19,624 bases of DNA, from positions 1 through 19,624 of the forward strand of contig JBJXFI010000242.1 of NCBI GenBank assembly GCA_046154695.1, written 5' to 3'. Origin of the DNA: DALYLB01 sp046154695. Lineage in GTDB: Bacteria; Acidobacteriota; Blastocatellia; RBC074. The position numbers and the translations under genes are program-made. This document shows positions 1 through 7,360 of the stretch, one piece after another; the first letter of the stretch is position 1, and every line of letters starts with the position of its first letter. The notes below the pieces were generated by a model, which did not search any database, was not told where the DNA came from, and was given only the letters and a program-made list of their open reading frames with translations.

Positions 1-1
1 C

Positions 2-96
2 GCCCGTTTCACGGGCTTGTGAGTCCGTTTTGCCGTTTCCCCGGGTTTCGGCTTCGCCTTCACCCGGGGCTTTATGCTGCCACCCGCTTCGCGGGT
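2..96. repeat. Cluster of three REP-like palindromes
   Basis: Three consecutive inverted repeats: GCCCGT-TTC-ACGGGC (2-16), CCCCGGGT/ACCCGGGG (39-46 with 62-69, 15-base loop) and ACCCGC-TTC-GCGGGT (82-96). Two have the same TTC loop, and the middle loop is also rich in TTC. The arrangement is typical of dispersed extragenic palindromic repeats rather than of one terminator. No open frame through it looks coding. Palindromes of similar style occur at the far end of the window. That they are dispersed genome-wide is inference. Confidence 0.55.
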
Positions 97-244
97 TGAG
101 CCCGCGGTGAATTTCAAAACACCCTCTAAGAGATGAAATCGTGCCCGTAAATTTGTACTTCTCATGGAGGAACCACCTTGAAACGAAAATAAAATGACGG
201 CGTATGCAAGGGAGATGACTGGGAGAGGCGCCGTCCCGGAGAGT

Positions 245-265
245 GCGGCGCCTCTGAGGCGCCGC
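245..265 (-). terminator. GC-rich hairpin after tadC, possible end of tad operon
   Basis: A perfect palindrome of 9-bp arms GCGGCGCCT/AGGCGCCGC around a CTG loop lies 25 bases beyond the tadC stop codon. A further copy of the arm core (GAGGCGCC) lies at 225-232 and could compete for pairing. There is no T-run directly after the stem on the minus strand; the nearest T-rich stretch is about 50 bases further on. It is therefore a hairpin that may slow or protect the transcript end, not a canonical intrinsic terminator. Confidence 0.4.
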
Positions 266-289
266 GCCCGCGATATTCTTCCCAGGTCC

Positions 290-1222
290 TTACTTGTGAG
301 GGTTGAAATGATCCATAAACTGCATCCCCGCGGGGCCCAGGAGAATGATGAAGAGCGTCGGGAACAGGAACAGGGCCAGCGGGGCGAGCAGCTTGATGGC
401 GGCCTTCTGCGCCGCCTGTTCGGCCCGCTGCCGCCGCTTCGTGCGCAGCGAGTCGGCATAGACCCGGATCGCGCGCCCGATCGAGGTTCCGAACCGGTCC
501 GCCTGAATCAGCATCGCGCACAGCCCTCGAAGGTCGTCCACGCCGGTCCGCTCGGACATGTTCCGCAGCGCCTCCTCGCGCTCGCGGCCGACCCGGATCT
601 CGTTGTTGACCATGTCGAACTCTTCGCAGATCTCAGGATGCACGTCCCGCAATTCCTTGGCGATTCGTACCATCGCCTGGTTCATGCCGAGCCCTGCCTC
701 GATCGAGACCACCAGCAGATCGAGCGCGTCGGCCAGCCCCCACCGCAAATGCAGCTGCCGCTTGTTCACCTTCGCATCCAGATATTTCCGCGGCGCCAGA
801 TACCCGCTGAACACCGACAGCAGCAGCGTGCTCATCGTCGGCTTGAAATACGACGAGTTGATGATCCACGCCTGAAACATCGATATGACGGGAAAGGCGA
901 TGATCGAGACCAGTTGAATCGCGCGAAAGATGGCCGGCGCCGCCGGCGACCGGTATCCCGCGTAAACCAGTTTCTTCCGCAGCCTGCCCATGACCTCGGC
1001 CGACGGCGGCATGATCCGGTTGATCGGCTCGGCGACACGCTCCGCGGCCTTCGCCACCGGCGATTCCGTGATCGGCGGCGCGTCCTCGTCTTCGGGATAC
1101 TGATATCGCAGCTTCTCCAGGCGCTGTGTCGCCTCGCTCGTCGGACGAAAGAGCACCCAATACGTCCCCACCGTCGCGAAGACGATGAAGGCAAAGATCG
1201 AGATGGGGATGATGACAAGCAT
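290..1222 (-). CDS. tadC: Flp pilus assembly platform protein TadC
   Basis: Predicted 310-residue inner-membrane protein, the second of the paired type II secretion F-like platform proteins of the Tad machine. It would couple the CpaF motor to pilus assembly. It has an N-terminal membrane segment (about residues 2-25) and a pair of central hydrophobic stretches (about 100-145). The T2SSF domain begins near 160 with WGLADALDLLVVSIEAGLGM and includes ADRFGTSIG (241-249). A C-terminal membrane segment lies at about 279-298. The frame stays open upstream to 1303, but the ATG at 1222 is preceded by GGAGG six bases upstream and starts directly with the membrane segment, so the longer form is rejected. 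It follows tadB after a 105-base gap with two hairpins and is the last tad gene in the window. Assignment to TadC rather than TadB rests on position and sequence style. Confidence 0.93.
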   Translation of the reverse strand: MLVIIPISIFAFIVFATVGTYWVLFRPTSEATQRLEKLRYQYPEDEDAPPITESPVAKAAERVAEPINRIMPPSAEVMGRLRKKLVYAGYRSPAAPAIFRAIQLVSIIAFPVISMFQAWIINSSYFKPTMSTLLLSVFSGYLAPRKYLDAKVNKRQLHLRWGLADALDLLVVSIEAGLGMNQAMVRIAKELRDVHPEICEEFDMVNNEIRVGREREEALRNMSERTGVDDLRGLCAMLIQADRFGTSIGRAIRVYADSLRTKRRQRAEQAAQKAAIKLLAPLALFLFPTLFIILLGPAGMQFMDHFNPHK

Positions 1223-1233
1223 TTCCAACCTCC

Positions 1234-1258
1234 GGCGATGCCGTCGGCCCGCATCGCC
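1234..1258 (-). promoter_or_regulatory. Hairpin abutting the tadC ribosome binding site
   Basis: GGCGATGC (1234-1241) and GCATCGCC (1251-1258) form an 8-bp perfect inverted repeat with a 9-base loop. Read on the minus strand, its 3' arm runs straight into the GGAGG of tadC. A folded stem could limit ribosome access to tadC or mark an mRNA processing boundary. The effect is inference; the repeat is seen directly. Confidence 0.45.
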
Positions 1259-1272
1259 TTCTACTTCCGCCT

Positions 1273-1295
1273 GGGAGCCGAAACCGGCGGCTCCC
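1273..1295 (-). other. Intergenic hairpin between tadB and tadC
   Basis: GGGAGCCG (1273-1280) and CGGCTCCC (1288-1295) form an 8-bp perfect stem with a 7-base loop, lying 33 bases after the tadB stop. On the minus strand the stem is preceded by TTTT rather than followed by it, so it is not an intrinsic terminator. With the hairpin at 1234-1258 it makes a tandem pair filling the tadB-tadC gap, unusual because most other gaps in this locus show no hairpin. Confidence 0.45.
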
Positions 1296-1327
1296 GAAAA
1301 CAAATCCGCTCACCCTGCGCGCTTCGC

Positions 1328-2290
1328 TCAAATCTTGATCTGGAGGATCTTGCGGACCCAGATCATCCCGAGCGTCTGCAGCGTGACGGCCGCGGCCAGC
1401 AGCCAGTGCCCGCGCGGGTCGTACCATAAAATCGACATATATTCGGGATTGATCATCGTCGACGAGATGGCGATGAATGCGGGCACCGCGCACAACAGCC
1501 ATGCCGAGATGCGCGACTGGGTCGTCAGCGTCTTGAGATCCTCGAGAATCCGAAACCGGTCGCGAATCGTGTAGGCGACCTTCTCCAGAATCTCGCCGAG
1601 GTTTCCCCCCGTCTCGCGCTGAATCATGATCGCCGTGACGCAGATCCGAAGGTCGACCAGCGGAATGCGAAGCGCGAGATTCTCCAGGGCTATCTTCGAC
1701 GAGAGCCCGAGATTGTGCTCCTCATAGGTTCGCCGGAACTCCGTGGCGATGGGATCGGCCACCTCCTCGGCGATCATCTTCAGCGACTCGGTGAAGGCAT
1801 GCCCGGCGGCCAGCGCGCGGCTCATCAATTCGAGCGCCTCGGGAAGCTCCCCCAGAAACTTGTTCAGCCGCTCCTTTCGCTTGTAGAGCACATACCCGAA
1901 CGGCACGCACGCGGAGGCAGTCCCCAGAATGATGCTGACCGGGGCCATCGGCGAGAGCATCGAGGCCGCCAGCGCGCCGAAAATGCCCGCGGCGCCGGAA
2001 AAGAGAAACAGCTTCATGACCGTCAGGTTGAGATCCGCCTGATCGATCAACAGTTTCAGCTTGCTGGCCGTCGGATTATTCAGCAGCCACTGATGGAGCA
2101 TCGGAATCTCGCTCATCAGCTCATTGCGCCTGAGCCGCACCTCGGGATCGGTCGCCGTCGCCGTATACGAGAGCACCTGCTCCAGCCGCTCGTTCATCCT
2201 GAAGCGGGTCTCGGTCTTCCTGCGCGTGACGATCAGAAAGCCGCCATAGGTGGCGAAGAGGCAAAAAAGGACGATTGCCAACTGTAACAT
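1328..2290 (-). CDS. tadB: Flp pilus assembly platform protein TadB
   Basis: Predicted 320-residue integral membrane protein, partner of TadC and of the motor ATPase CpaF/TadA in the cytoplasmic-membrane platform. It has an N-terminal membrane segment (residues 3-22), two adjoining hydrophobic stretches (about 93-135), and a T2SSF domain from about 145. That domain contains the characteristic start LPEALELMSRALAAGHAF and the MIQRETGGNLGEILEKVA region (222-239). C-terminal membrane segments are at about 262-280 and 296-312. The ATG at 2290 has AAAGGAG seven bases upstream. It begins only 12 bases after cpaF ends, so the two are almost certainly co-transcribed and translationally linked. Confidence 0.95.
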   Translation of the reverse strand: MLQLAIVLFCLFATYGGFLIVTRRKTETRFRMNERLEQVLSYTATATDPEVRLRRNELMSEIPMLHQWLLNNPTASKLKLLIDQADLNLTVMKLFLFSGAAGIFGALAASMLSPMAPVSIILGTASACVPFGYVLYKRKERLNKFLGELPEALELMSRALAAGHAFTESLKMIAEEVADPIATEFRRTYEEHNLGLSSKIALENLALRIPLVDLRICVTAIMIQRETGGNLGEILEKVAYTIRDRFRILEDLKTLTTQSRISAWLLCAVPAFIAISSTMINPEYMSILWYDPRGHWLLAAAVTLQTLGMIWVRKILQIKI

Positions 2291-2302
2291 TCCTCGACTC
2301 CT

Positions 2303-3652
2303 TTATTCCTGGCCGAACAGCGCGGGAGGAAGCTTCATTCCCGCGGCCTCCAGTTTCTCGGCGAAGGCGGGCACGACGCCCACCGTTTTGAACGACCCCT
2401 GAACGCGGCCGTTCTCGTCAACGCCGACGCGGTCATATCGAAACAGTTCCTGCATCGCGATCTCGCGGCCATCGATTCCCATGACCTCGCAGATGGAGGT
2501 CACGCGGCGGGTGCCGTCGCTCAGCCGGGAGACCTGGATCACGAGGTCGATCGCCGAGGCCATCTGCTGGCGCATGGCGCGCTCGGAGATCCGCAGGCCG
2601 GCCATCTGAATCATGGTTTCGATTCGCGTCAGGGAATCGCGGGGCGTGTTGGCGTGAATCGTGGTCAGGCTTCCATCGTGGCCGGTATTCATCGCCTGCA
2701 GCATGTCGATCGCCTCCCCCGCGCGAACCTCGCCGATCACGATGCGGTCGGGGCGCATGCGAAGCGCGTTCTTGACCAGTTCCCGCTGCGTGATCTCGCC
2801 CTTGCCCTCGATGTTGCGCGGGCGCGTCTCCATTCGCGCGACGTGCGGCTGCTGCAGCATCAGTTCGGCGGAATCCTCGATCGTGATGATGCGCTCGTCC
2901 TCGGGAATGAACGCCGAGAGCGCGTTGAGCAGCGTGGTCTTCCCCGCGCCCGTCCCTCCGGAGATGACGATGTTCAATCGGGCGCGCACGCACATCCGCA
3001 GCATCTCGGAGATCTCCCGCGTCAACGCGCCGCGCTCGATCAGCGACTCCATGCGCAGCGGAATCTTTCCAAACCGCCGAATCGAGAGCATCGGCCCGTC
3101 CAGCGCGATCGGCGGAATGACGGCGTTGACGCGCGAACCGTCCAGCAACCGCGCATCCACCATCGGCGAGGACTCGTCGATGCGGCGGCCGACGCTCGAC
3201 ACGATCCGCTCGATCACCCGCATCACGTGCTCATTGTCGTTGAAGCTCACATTGGCGCGCTCCAGCTTGCCCGCGCGCTCGACGAAGATGCGGTAGGGTG
3301 AATTGACCAGAATGTCGGAGATCGTCGGATCGGAGAGCAGGATCTCCAGCGGCCCCAGCCCAAACAGCTCATGCCGGATCTCCTCGATCAACTGCTCCCG
3401 CTCCATCATCGAGAGCGGCGTCTCTTCCGTGGCCAGCAGCTCGCGGGCGATTCGCGCGACCTCCGAATGCGTCTGCGCCGGCGTCAGCAGGTTGAGCTTC
3501 GTCAGATCCATCTTGTTGATGATCGCGCGATGCAGCCGGGCCTTCATCTCCTGCAATTCGGAGGGCTTCCCGTCCGCGCCGTCCTCGACCGGCCGAAGAT
3601 TGGCCGTGCCGCCCGCGCTCCCATCCCGGATCAATCTTTCACGTAATGCCAT
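2303..3652 (-). CDS. cpaF: Flp pilus motor ATPase CpaF/TadA
   Basis: 449-residue secretion ATPase of the GspE/VirB11 superfamily, the cytoplasmic motor that powers Flp pilus extension (and in characterised Tad systems also retraction). Visible motifs in order: an N-terminal domain with GLGPLEILLSDPTISDILVN (98-117), Walker A GGTGAGKTT (232-240, lysine 238), Asp box ITIEDSAEL (256-264), Walker B region RIVIGEVRAGEA (303-314, glutamate 308), and His box LTTIHANTPRDS (329-340). All are intact and the length is normal for the family. The ATG at 3652 has AAGGA seven bases upstream. It lies 66 bases after cpaE and 12 before tadB, matching the usual TadZ-TadA-TadB-TadC gene order. Confidence 0.97.
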   Translation of the reverse strand: MALRERLIRDGSAGGTANLRPVEDGADGKPSELQEMKARLHRAIINKMDLTKLNLLTPAQTHSEVARIARELLATEETPLSMMEREQLIEEIRHELFGLGPLEILLSDPTISDILVNSPYRIFVERAGKLERANVSFNDNEHVMRVIERIVSSVGRRIDESSPMVDARLLDGSRVNAVIPPIALDGPMLSIRRFGKIPLRMESLIERGALTREISEMLRMCVRARLNIVISGGTGAGKTTLLNALSAFIPEDERIITIEDSAELMLQQPHVARMETRPRNIEGKGEITQRELVKNALRMRPDRIVIGEVRAGEAIDMLQAMNTGHDGSLTTIHANTPRDSLTRIETMIQMAGLRISERAMRQQMASAIDLVIQVSRLSDGTRRVTSICEVMGIDGREIAMQELFRYDRVGVDENGRVQGSFKTVGVVPAFAEKLEAAGMKLPPALFGQE

Positions 3653-3718
3653 TCCCTTTTCCTTCTATCTCTCTTGTCTCCGATGATCCGCGAAAAGCGC
3701 GGCCGGGAACAACTTCTA

Positions 3719-4963
3719 TTACTTCGTCCTTATCCGCGTTTTCGGGGAATGGGGGGAGCCGGCCGCGGATTCATCCGGCTGGCGGCGGACCGAATTGAAA
3801 ATGGAGGTCAGGAGATTTTTGCGGTCCTCCCGTTCCGGCTTGATTTTGGATGCCCCGCACAGCGAGGCCAGGCTCCGGATTTCCGCCACGACGGTCGCCG
3901 CGGGATCGAAGGTGACGAGCGGCTTGCCGAGATTGATCGAATTGACGACCGTCTTGTAATCGTCCGAGATGAAGCTGGCGATCCGCTCGCCGAGAAATCG
4001 CTCGACGTGGCGAAGCTCCAGATCGCTCTGCTTGCTCCATCGATTCAGGACCAGCCGGATGCGCTCCCTTGCATAACCCAGCCGGCCGAAGATCATCAGC
4101 GCCCGCTGCGCGGCCCGCGTCGAAAGGATATCGAGCGTCAGCACCAGCAGAATGTCGTCCGATTGATCGAGCGCGGAGATCGTCACCGCGTCGAAGGTGT
4201 GCGGCAGATCGAGCACGATGTAATCGAACCGCTCCCGAAGCAGTTCGATCGACTCGACCACATGTTCCGCGCGCACATCCTCCGCCGCCTCGGCGTCCAT
4301 CGGCGCCGCCAGCAGCGAGAGCTTCGGCGCGCACTCGATCAGATACCCGGCCATCAGCTTGTCATCCATCCGGGTCCGATTCTGCACCATGTCCACGATC
4401 GAGAATTTCGGCCGGACCCCGAAGAAGAGATCCTGGCTGGACGCTTGCAGGTTCAGGTCGACCAGCACCGCCGGCTGATCGAGGGCGATCGCCAGATTGG
4501 CCGCCACAAAGGACGTCCCGCAGCCGCCCTTGTTCGAGAAGACCGAGATCACCCGCCCGCGCTTCTTCTGCGCCTTCGCCTCCTGGCTTCCGAACTCGAG
4601 CACGTGATCGAGCACCGTCCGCAGCTCCTCGGACAGAATCGGCAGCCGGAGAAACTCCCGGGCCCCCGCGCGCAGCGAGTCGAGGATCAGATCCGGCGAC
4701 GACTCATGCGACGCGCAGATGATCACCGTCTCCGGACAGACCGCGCCGATCTGCCTGCAAAGCGTCCAGGCCGATTCATGCTCCTCCCCCAGATTGATGA
4801 TCACCGCATTCGGCTTCCAGCGAATACAGTCGCTGTAGACCTGCTCCGGATTGTCGCCGGCCGAAACGATCCGCACGCGCCGATCCTCGATCAGCGCACT
4901 TCGAAAGGCGATGGCATCATTGGCATCCCCCGTCAATATCACGAGATTCATCTGCTTAGACAT
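3719..4963 (-). CDS. cpaE: Pilus localisation ATPase CpaE/TadZ
   Basis: 414-residue ParA/MinD-like ATPase fused to an N-terminal receiver-like domain. In studied systems TadZ/CpaE localises the Tad apparatus, often at a pole. Residues about 5-120 follow a response-regulator fold pattern, but the position expected for phospho-aspartate reads IIN (Asn57), so phosphorylation is unlikely. The ATPase domain has the deviant P-loop KGGCGTS (145-151), with the signature lysine 145 but no second P-loop lysine. It also has VDLNLQASSQD (168-178) and the Walker B-like IVLDLPHTFD (249-258). The tail from about 375 is charged and probably disordered. The ATG at 4963 has GAGGA seven bases upstream. It sits between the second tadE and cpaF. 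Confidence 0.95.
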   Translation of the reverse strand: MSKQMNLVILTGDANDAIAFRSALIEDRRVRIVSAGDNPEQVYSDCIRWKPNAVIINLGEEHESAWTLCRQIGAVCPETVIICASHESSPDLILDSLRAGAREFLRLPILSEELRTVLDHVLEFGSQEAKAQKKRGRVISVFSNKGGCGTSFVAANLAIALDQPAVLVDLNLQASSQDLFFGVRPKFSIVDMVQNRTRMDDKLMAGYLIECAPKLSLLAAPMDAEAAEDVRAEHVVESIELLRERFDYIVLDLPHTFDAVTISALDQSDDILLVLTLDILSTRAAQRALMIFGRLGYARERIRLVLNRWSKQSDLELRHVERFLGERIASFISDDYKTVVNSINLGKPLVTFDPAATVVAEIRSLASLCGASKIKPEREDRKNLLTSIFNSVRRQPDESAAGSPHSPKTRIRTK

Positions 4964-5026
4964 AACTGCATCCTCTTCAGTTAGGTGTCGTCAGACGGGC
5001 TTACAGCCGAGATTGTGGTAGGGCGA

Positions 5027-5476
5027 TCAGATCGCCGCGGGGATCTGCCCCGCACTCTCACCTGTCAACGTCGTCTTGTACTCTCCCATCGCCATGCTCG
5101 ATCCCACCAGGGGGATGACGAAATTGAATTGATAACCGGAGATCTTGACCTCCACGGTTCCCTTCTTGACGCCGAAACTGGTGTACGTCACCGTCACCTG
5201 GCCGGTCGTCAGCCCGCTCAGAATCGGCGTGTCCGACCCTGTGGGAGCCGCCTTTCCATATACAACCATGTTCTGGGTCGCGGTGGTGTTCTGCGCGTTC
5301 ATCACCGCGTACCGCGCCCCTTTTCTCGTCGCGTCGACGAGCGCGTTGTGCGTCCAGAGCAGCCGGCCGAACTCGATGACCGCAAAGGAGGCCATGAAAA
5401 AGATGACTCCCGCGAGCGCCATCTCGGGCATGGTCGCTCCTCGCTCGCTCCGATTTCGCCGTCTTGCTCTCAACAT
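5027..5476 (-). CDS. TadE-like pseudopilin, second copy
   Basis: 149-residue TadE-family protein. After a basic N terminus the sequence RG-ATMPEMALAG matches the prepilin processing pattern, with glutamate at +5 of the predicted mature protein (Glu18). A hydrophobic helix follows (about 19-40). The rest is a beta-rich periplasmic part with repeated valine/threonine strands. CpaA is the likely processing enzyme. Two upstream in-frame ATGs (5512, 5491) exist. The ATG at 5476 was chosen because GGAGG lies eight bases upstream and because it avoids overlap with the preceding gene. It follows the first tadE by 19 bases. The two copies share layout but little sequence, so they probably play different roles, as TadE and TadF do. 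It could be called tadF, but no sequence feature proves that. Confidence 0.88.
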   Translation of the reverse strand: MLRARRRNRSERGATMPEMALAGVIFFMASFAVIEFGRLLWTHNALVDATRKGARYAVMNAQNTTATQNMVVYGKAAPTGSDTPILSGLTTGQVTVTYTSFGVKKGTVEVKISGYQFNFVIPLVGSSMAMGEYKTTLTGESAGQIPAAI

Positions 5477-5495
5477 CGGTTCGTCCTCCATGGCG

Positions 5496-5954
5496 TCAGT
5501 CCGCGAATCCATGCCGCATCGTCGTGCTCGGCGTCACCGGAACGTTGTTCCAGATCAAGGTCGAGGCGAATTTGCTCAGATCGAAGAGCGGTTGATAGGT
5601 GAAACCGGTGACGGCGACCTTCACCGTCTCCGGAACGACCGCGTTGCCCGTGTAGGTGATGGTCACATTGCTCGTCGAGAAGTTCTGAAGAATCGTCGTC
5701 GAACAGCTCGCCAGCGAACCGCAGACCGCCAGCGTCTTCGCCTTGTTCATCTCCGCCGTCGTCAGCTCTTTCGTCGCGATATAACGGGCGGCCGCGCGCG
5801 TCGATTTCGAGAGCGTGTTGTACGTGTGGTAGTAGTTCCCGAACTCCGCGATGATCGCGATCAAAAAGAACATCACGGGCAGAATCACGGACAGCTCCAC
5901 CAGTTGAGTTCCTCGTTCATTCCGCCGCCGGGATTTGGGCATCGATTTCAACAT
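5496..5954 (-). CDS. tadE: TadE-like pseudopilin, first copy
   Basis: 152-residue TadE-family pseudopilin. It has a basic leader (residues 1-15), then RG-TQLVELSVILPV with Glu20 at +5 after the predicted cleavage at Gly15, and a membrane helix to about residue 37. The motif EFGNYYHTYNTLSKSTRAAARY (37-58) is typical of the TadE domain. Two cysteines (about residues 78 and 84) could form a disulphide in the periplasm. The ATG at 5954 has GAGGAGG six bases upstream. It starts 13 bases after the TadG-like gene ends. Pseudopilins of this kind are needed for Flp pilus biogenesis in Aggregatibacter and Caulobacter. Confidence 0.9.
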   Translation of the reverse strand: MLKSMPKSRRRNERGTQLVELSVILPVMFFLIAIIAEFGNYYHTYNTLSKSTRAAARYIATKELTTAEMNKAKTLAVCGSLASCSTTILQNFSTSNVTITYTGNAVVPETVKVAVTGFTYQPLFDLSKFASTLIWNNVPVTPSTTMRHGFAD

Positions 5955-5967
5955 GATTTCCCTCCTC

Positions 5968-7230
5968 TCAACGGTAGAGCACGGGAACGGTCAACTGCGC
6001 ATTCGCCCCGGTGCCCGCCTCACCATCCCCGATGATCAGGGAATCCGAGATGGCTTCGAGGCGAAAGTCGGCGGTCGAGGAGTTGTTCCCGTTCACCTTG
6101 CGGGTCATAAAGAAGACGCCGTACCGGTCCACCTTGACGGTGCCGATCCAGCCCCAGCCGGGCTCATTCCGCCAGTTCCAGTTGTTCAATTTGACGATCG
6201 GCATCACCAGCACCCGCCGGTCCGAGACCCCCGCGCTGGTCGCGGATCCCGACGTATAAGAGGATTTGTACTGGCTGTACGTGATGGTCCCATTGACATT
6301 CTTGTCTCGCGGGAACTCGTCCGGATCGAGCGAGCCGGTATATTGATTGAACCGGGTGTTGAGAGCATTGCGAACCCAGGCCGCGTCCACGTGCGGTTCG
6401 ATCAACAGCTCCTGCCCGATCCAATTGCACCCGCTGACCGAGGCCGCTTTGAAGAAATTGTAGTTCCCGCGAATGCACATCGCGGTTTGCTCTGTCCAGG
6501 CCGTGCGCTCGAACCCGGTGCTCGGGTTGTCGATCACCATGTAATCCTTGGTGGCGGGATCGCACGGCGGCGAGAGATGAGAGTTGTAGGTGCATCCGGC
6601 CGTGTAGACCACGTTGTTCGAGCAGCTTCCGACGACTTCCAGTTGATTCTCCGCGGGCGAGGAGATGTTGCCCTGCGAAGCGCTGCTGCCGGCCGCCTCG
6701 ACCAGGATGATCTTCGAGAGATCGTCGCACGGATTCACGCCGACGGACTGCCCCGCCACCGCGGTCCGCGTCAGATCGAGCGTGTTCCCGATCACGGAGC
6801 TGGCCAGCGTGATGCCGATCGATCGATCCGGAATCGTCACCTGCACGAACCGGATGTTCTGCGGGCTGCCCTGGGCCGTCGAGATCGACTGCCCCGTTCC
6901 CGAATCGAACTCCGAAAGATTCGCCGCGAATCGGATATTCGAATCCGCCAGCGAAATGTTCGTGCTGATGTCGTATTTGTTCATCGTGACGCGCGCGCGC
7001 GCGACCGCTTCCGCGATGCCGCCGGCCGTGTGATTCAGGGCCGTCGCGCCCGCCAGGGCGGCCGAGTCCGCCGCGTTTTGCAGCTCCGTCGCGGCGGAAT
7101 AGGCGTGGCTGATATCGATGGCCAGCCCCGCGCTCAGAACGAAGGTCAGCATGCCGATCGCGGCGAACGGCATGATCGAGCCCCGCTCGCGCCGCCGTTC
7201 CCCTCCTATACGTCCTTTTATCGGGTTCAT
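5968..7230 (-). CDS. TadG-like Flp pilus assembly protein
   Basis: 420-residue protein with the N-terminal domain typical of TadG/TadE-G proteins. A basic segment ending RERG is followed by SIMPFAAIGMLTFVLSAGLA, a membrane helix. Then comes the strongly typical DISHAYSAATELQNAADSAALAGATAL. The +5 position after the Gly is Phe, not Glu, unlike the two TadE proteins, so processing by CpaA is less certain. The remaining ~350 residues are polar and rich in Asn, Ser and Thr, with several cysteines between residues about 170 and 310, and no recognisable von Willebrand factor motif. Two adjacent ATGs (7233 and 7230) follow AAGGAG; the second was chosen for its seven-base spacing. It would act at the outer face of the inner membrane, perhaps anchoring the pilus. 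Confidence 0.88.
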   Translation of the reverse strand: MNPIKGRIGGERRRERGSIMPFAAIGMLTFVLSAGLAIDISHAYSAATELQNAADSAALAGATALNHTAGGIAEAVARARVTMNKYDISTNISLADSNIRFAANLSEFDSGTGQSISTAQGSPQNIRFVQVTIPDRSIGITLASSVIGNTLDLTRTAVAGQSVGVNPCDDLSKIILVEAAGSSASQGNISSPAENQLEVVGSCSNNVVYTAGCTYNSHLSPPCDPATKDYMVIDNPSTGFERTAWTEQTAMCIRGNYNFFKAASVSGCNWIGQELLIEPHVDAAWVRNALNTRFNQYTGSLDPDEFPRDKNVNGTITYSQYKSSYTSGSATSAGVSDRRVLVMPIVKLNNWNWRNEPGWGWIGTVKVDRYGVFFMTRKVNGNNSSTADFRLEAISDSLIIGDGEAGTGANAQLTVPVLYR

Positions 7231-7360
7231 CATTGTTCTCCTTCTATCTCAGAGCGGGATATGGGGCGCGGAGGGGGCGGAATCGAGAGAACAGAACCGG
7301 AGAATCCGTGGTGATCCCGGGCGATCCGCAACATCCGCGCGCCAATCCCGCGCGTCTCAG

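Noticed and set aside
194..1429. 411-codon plus-strand open frame opposite tadC
   Set aside because: Rich in Arg, Pro and His with no domain pattern, and lies antisense to a well-supported TadC; a shadow of GC-rich coding DNA.
3674..4984. 436-codon plus-strand open frame opposite cpaE
   Set aside because: Composition is that of an antisense frame and it mirrors the whole cpaE gene, which has intact family motifs.
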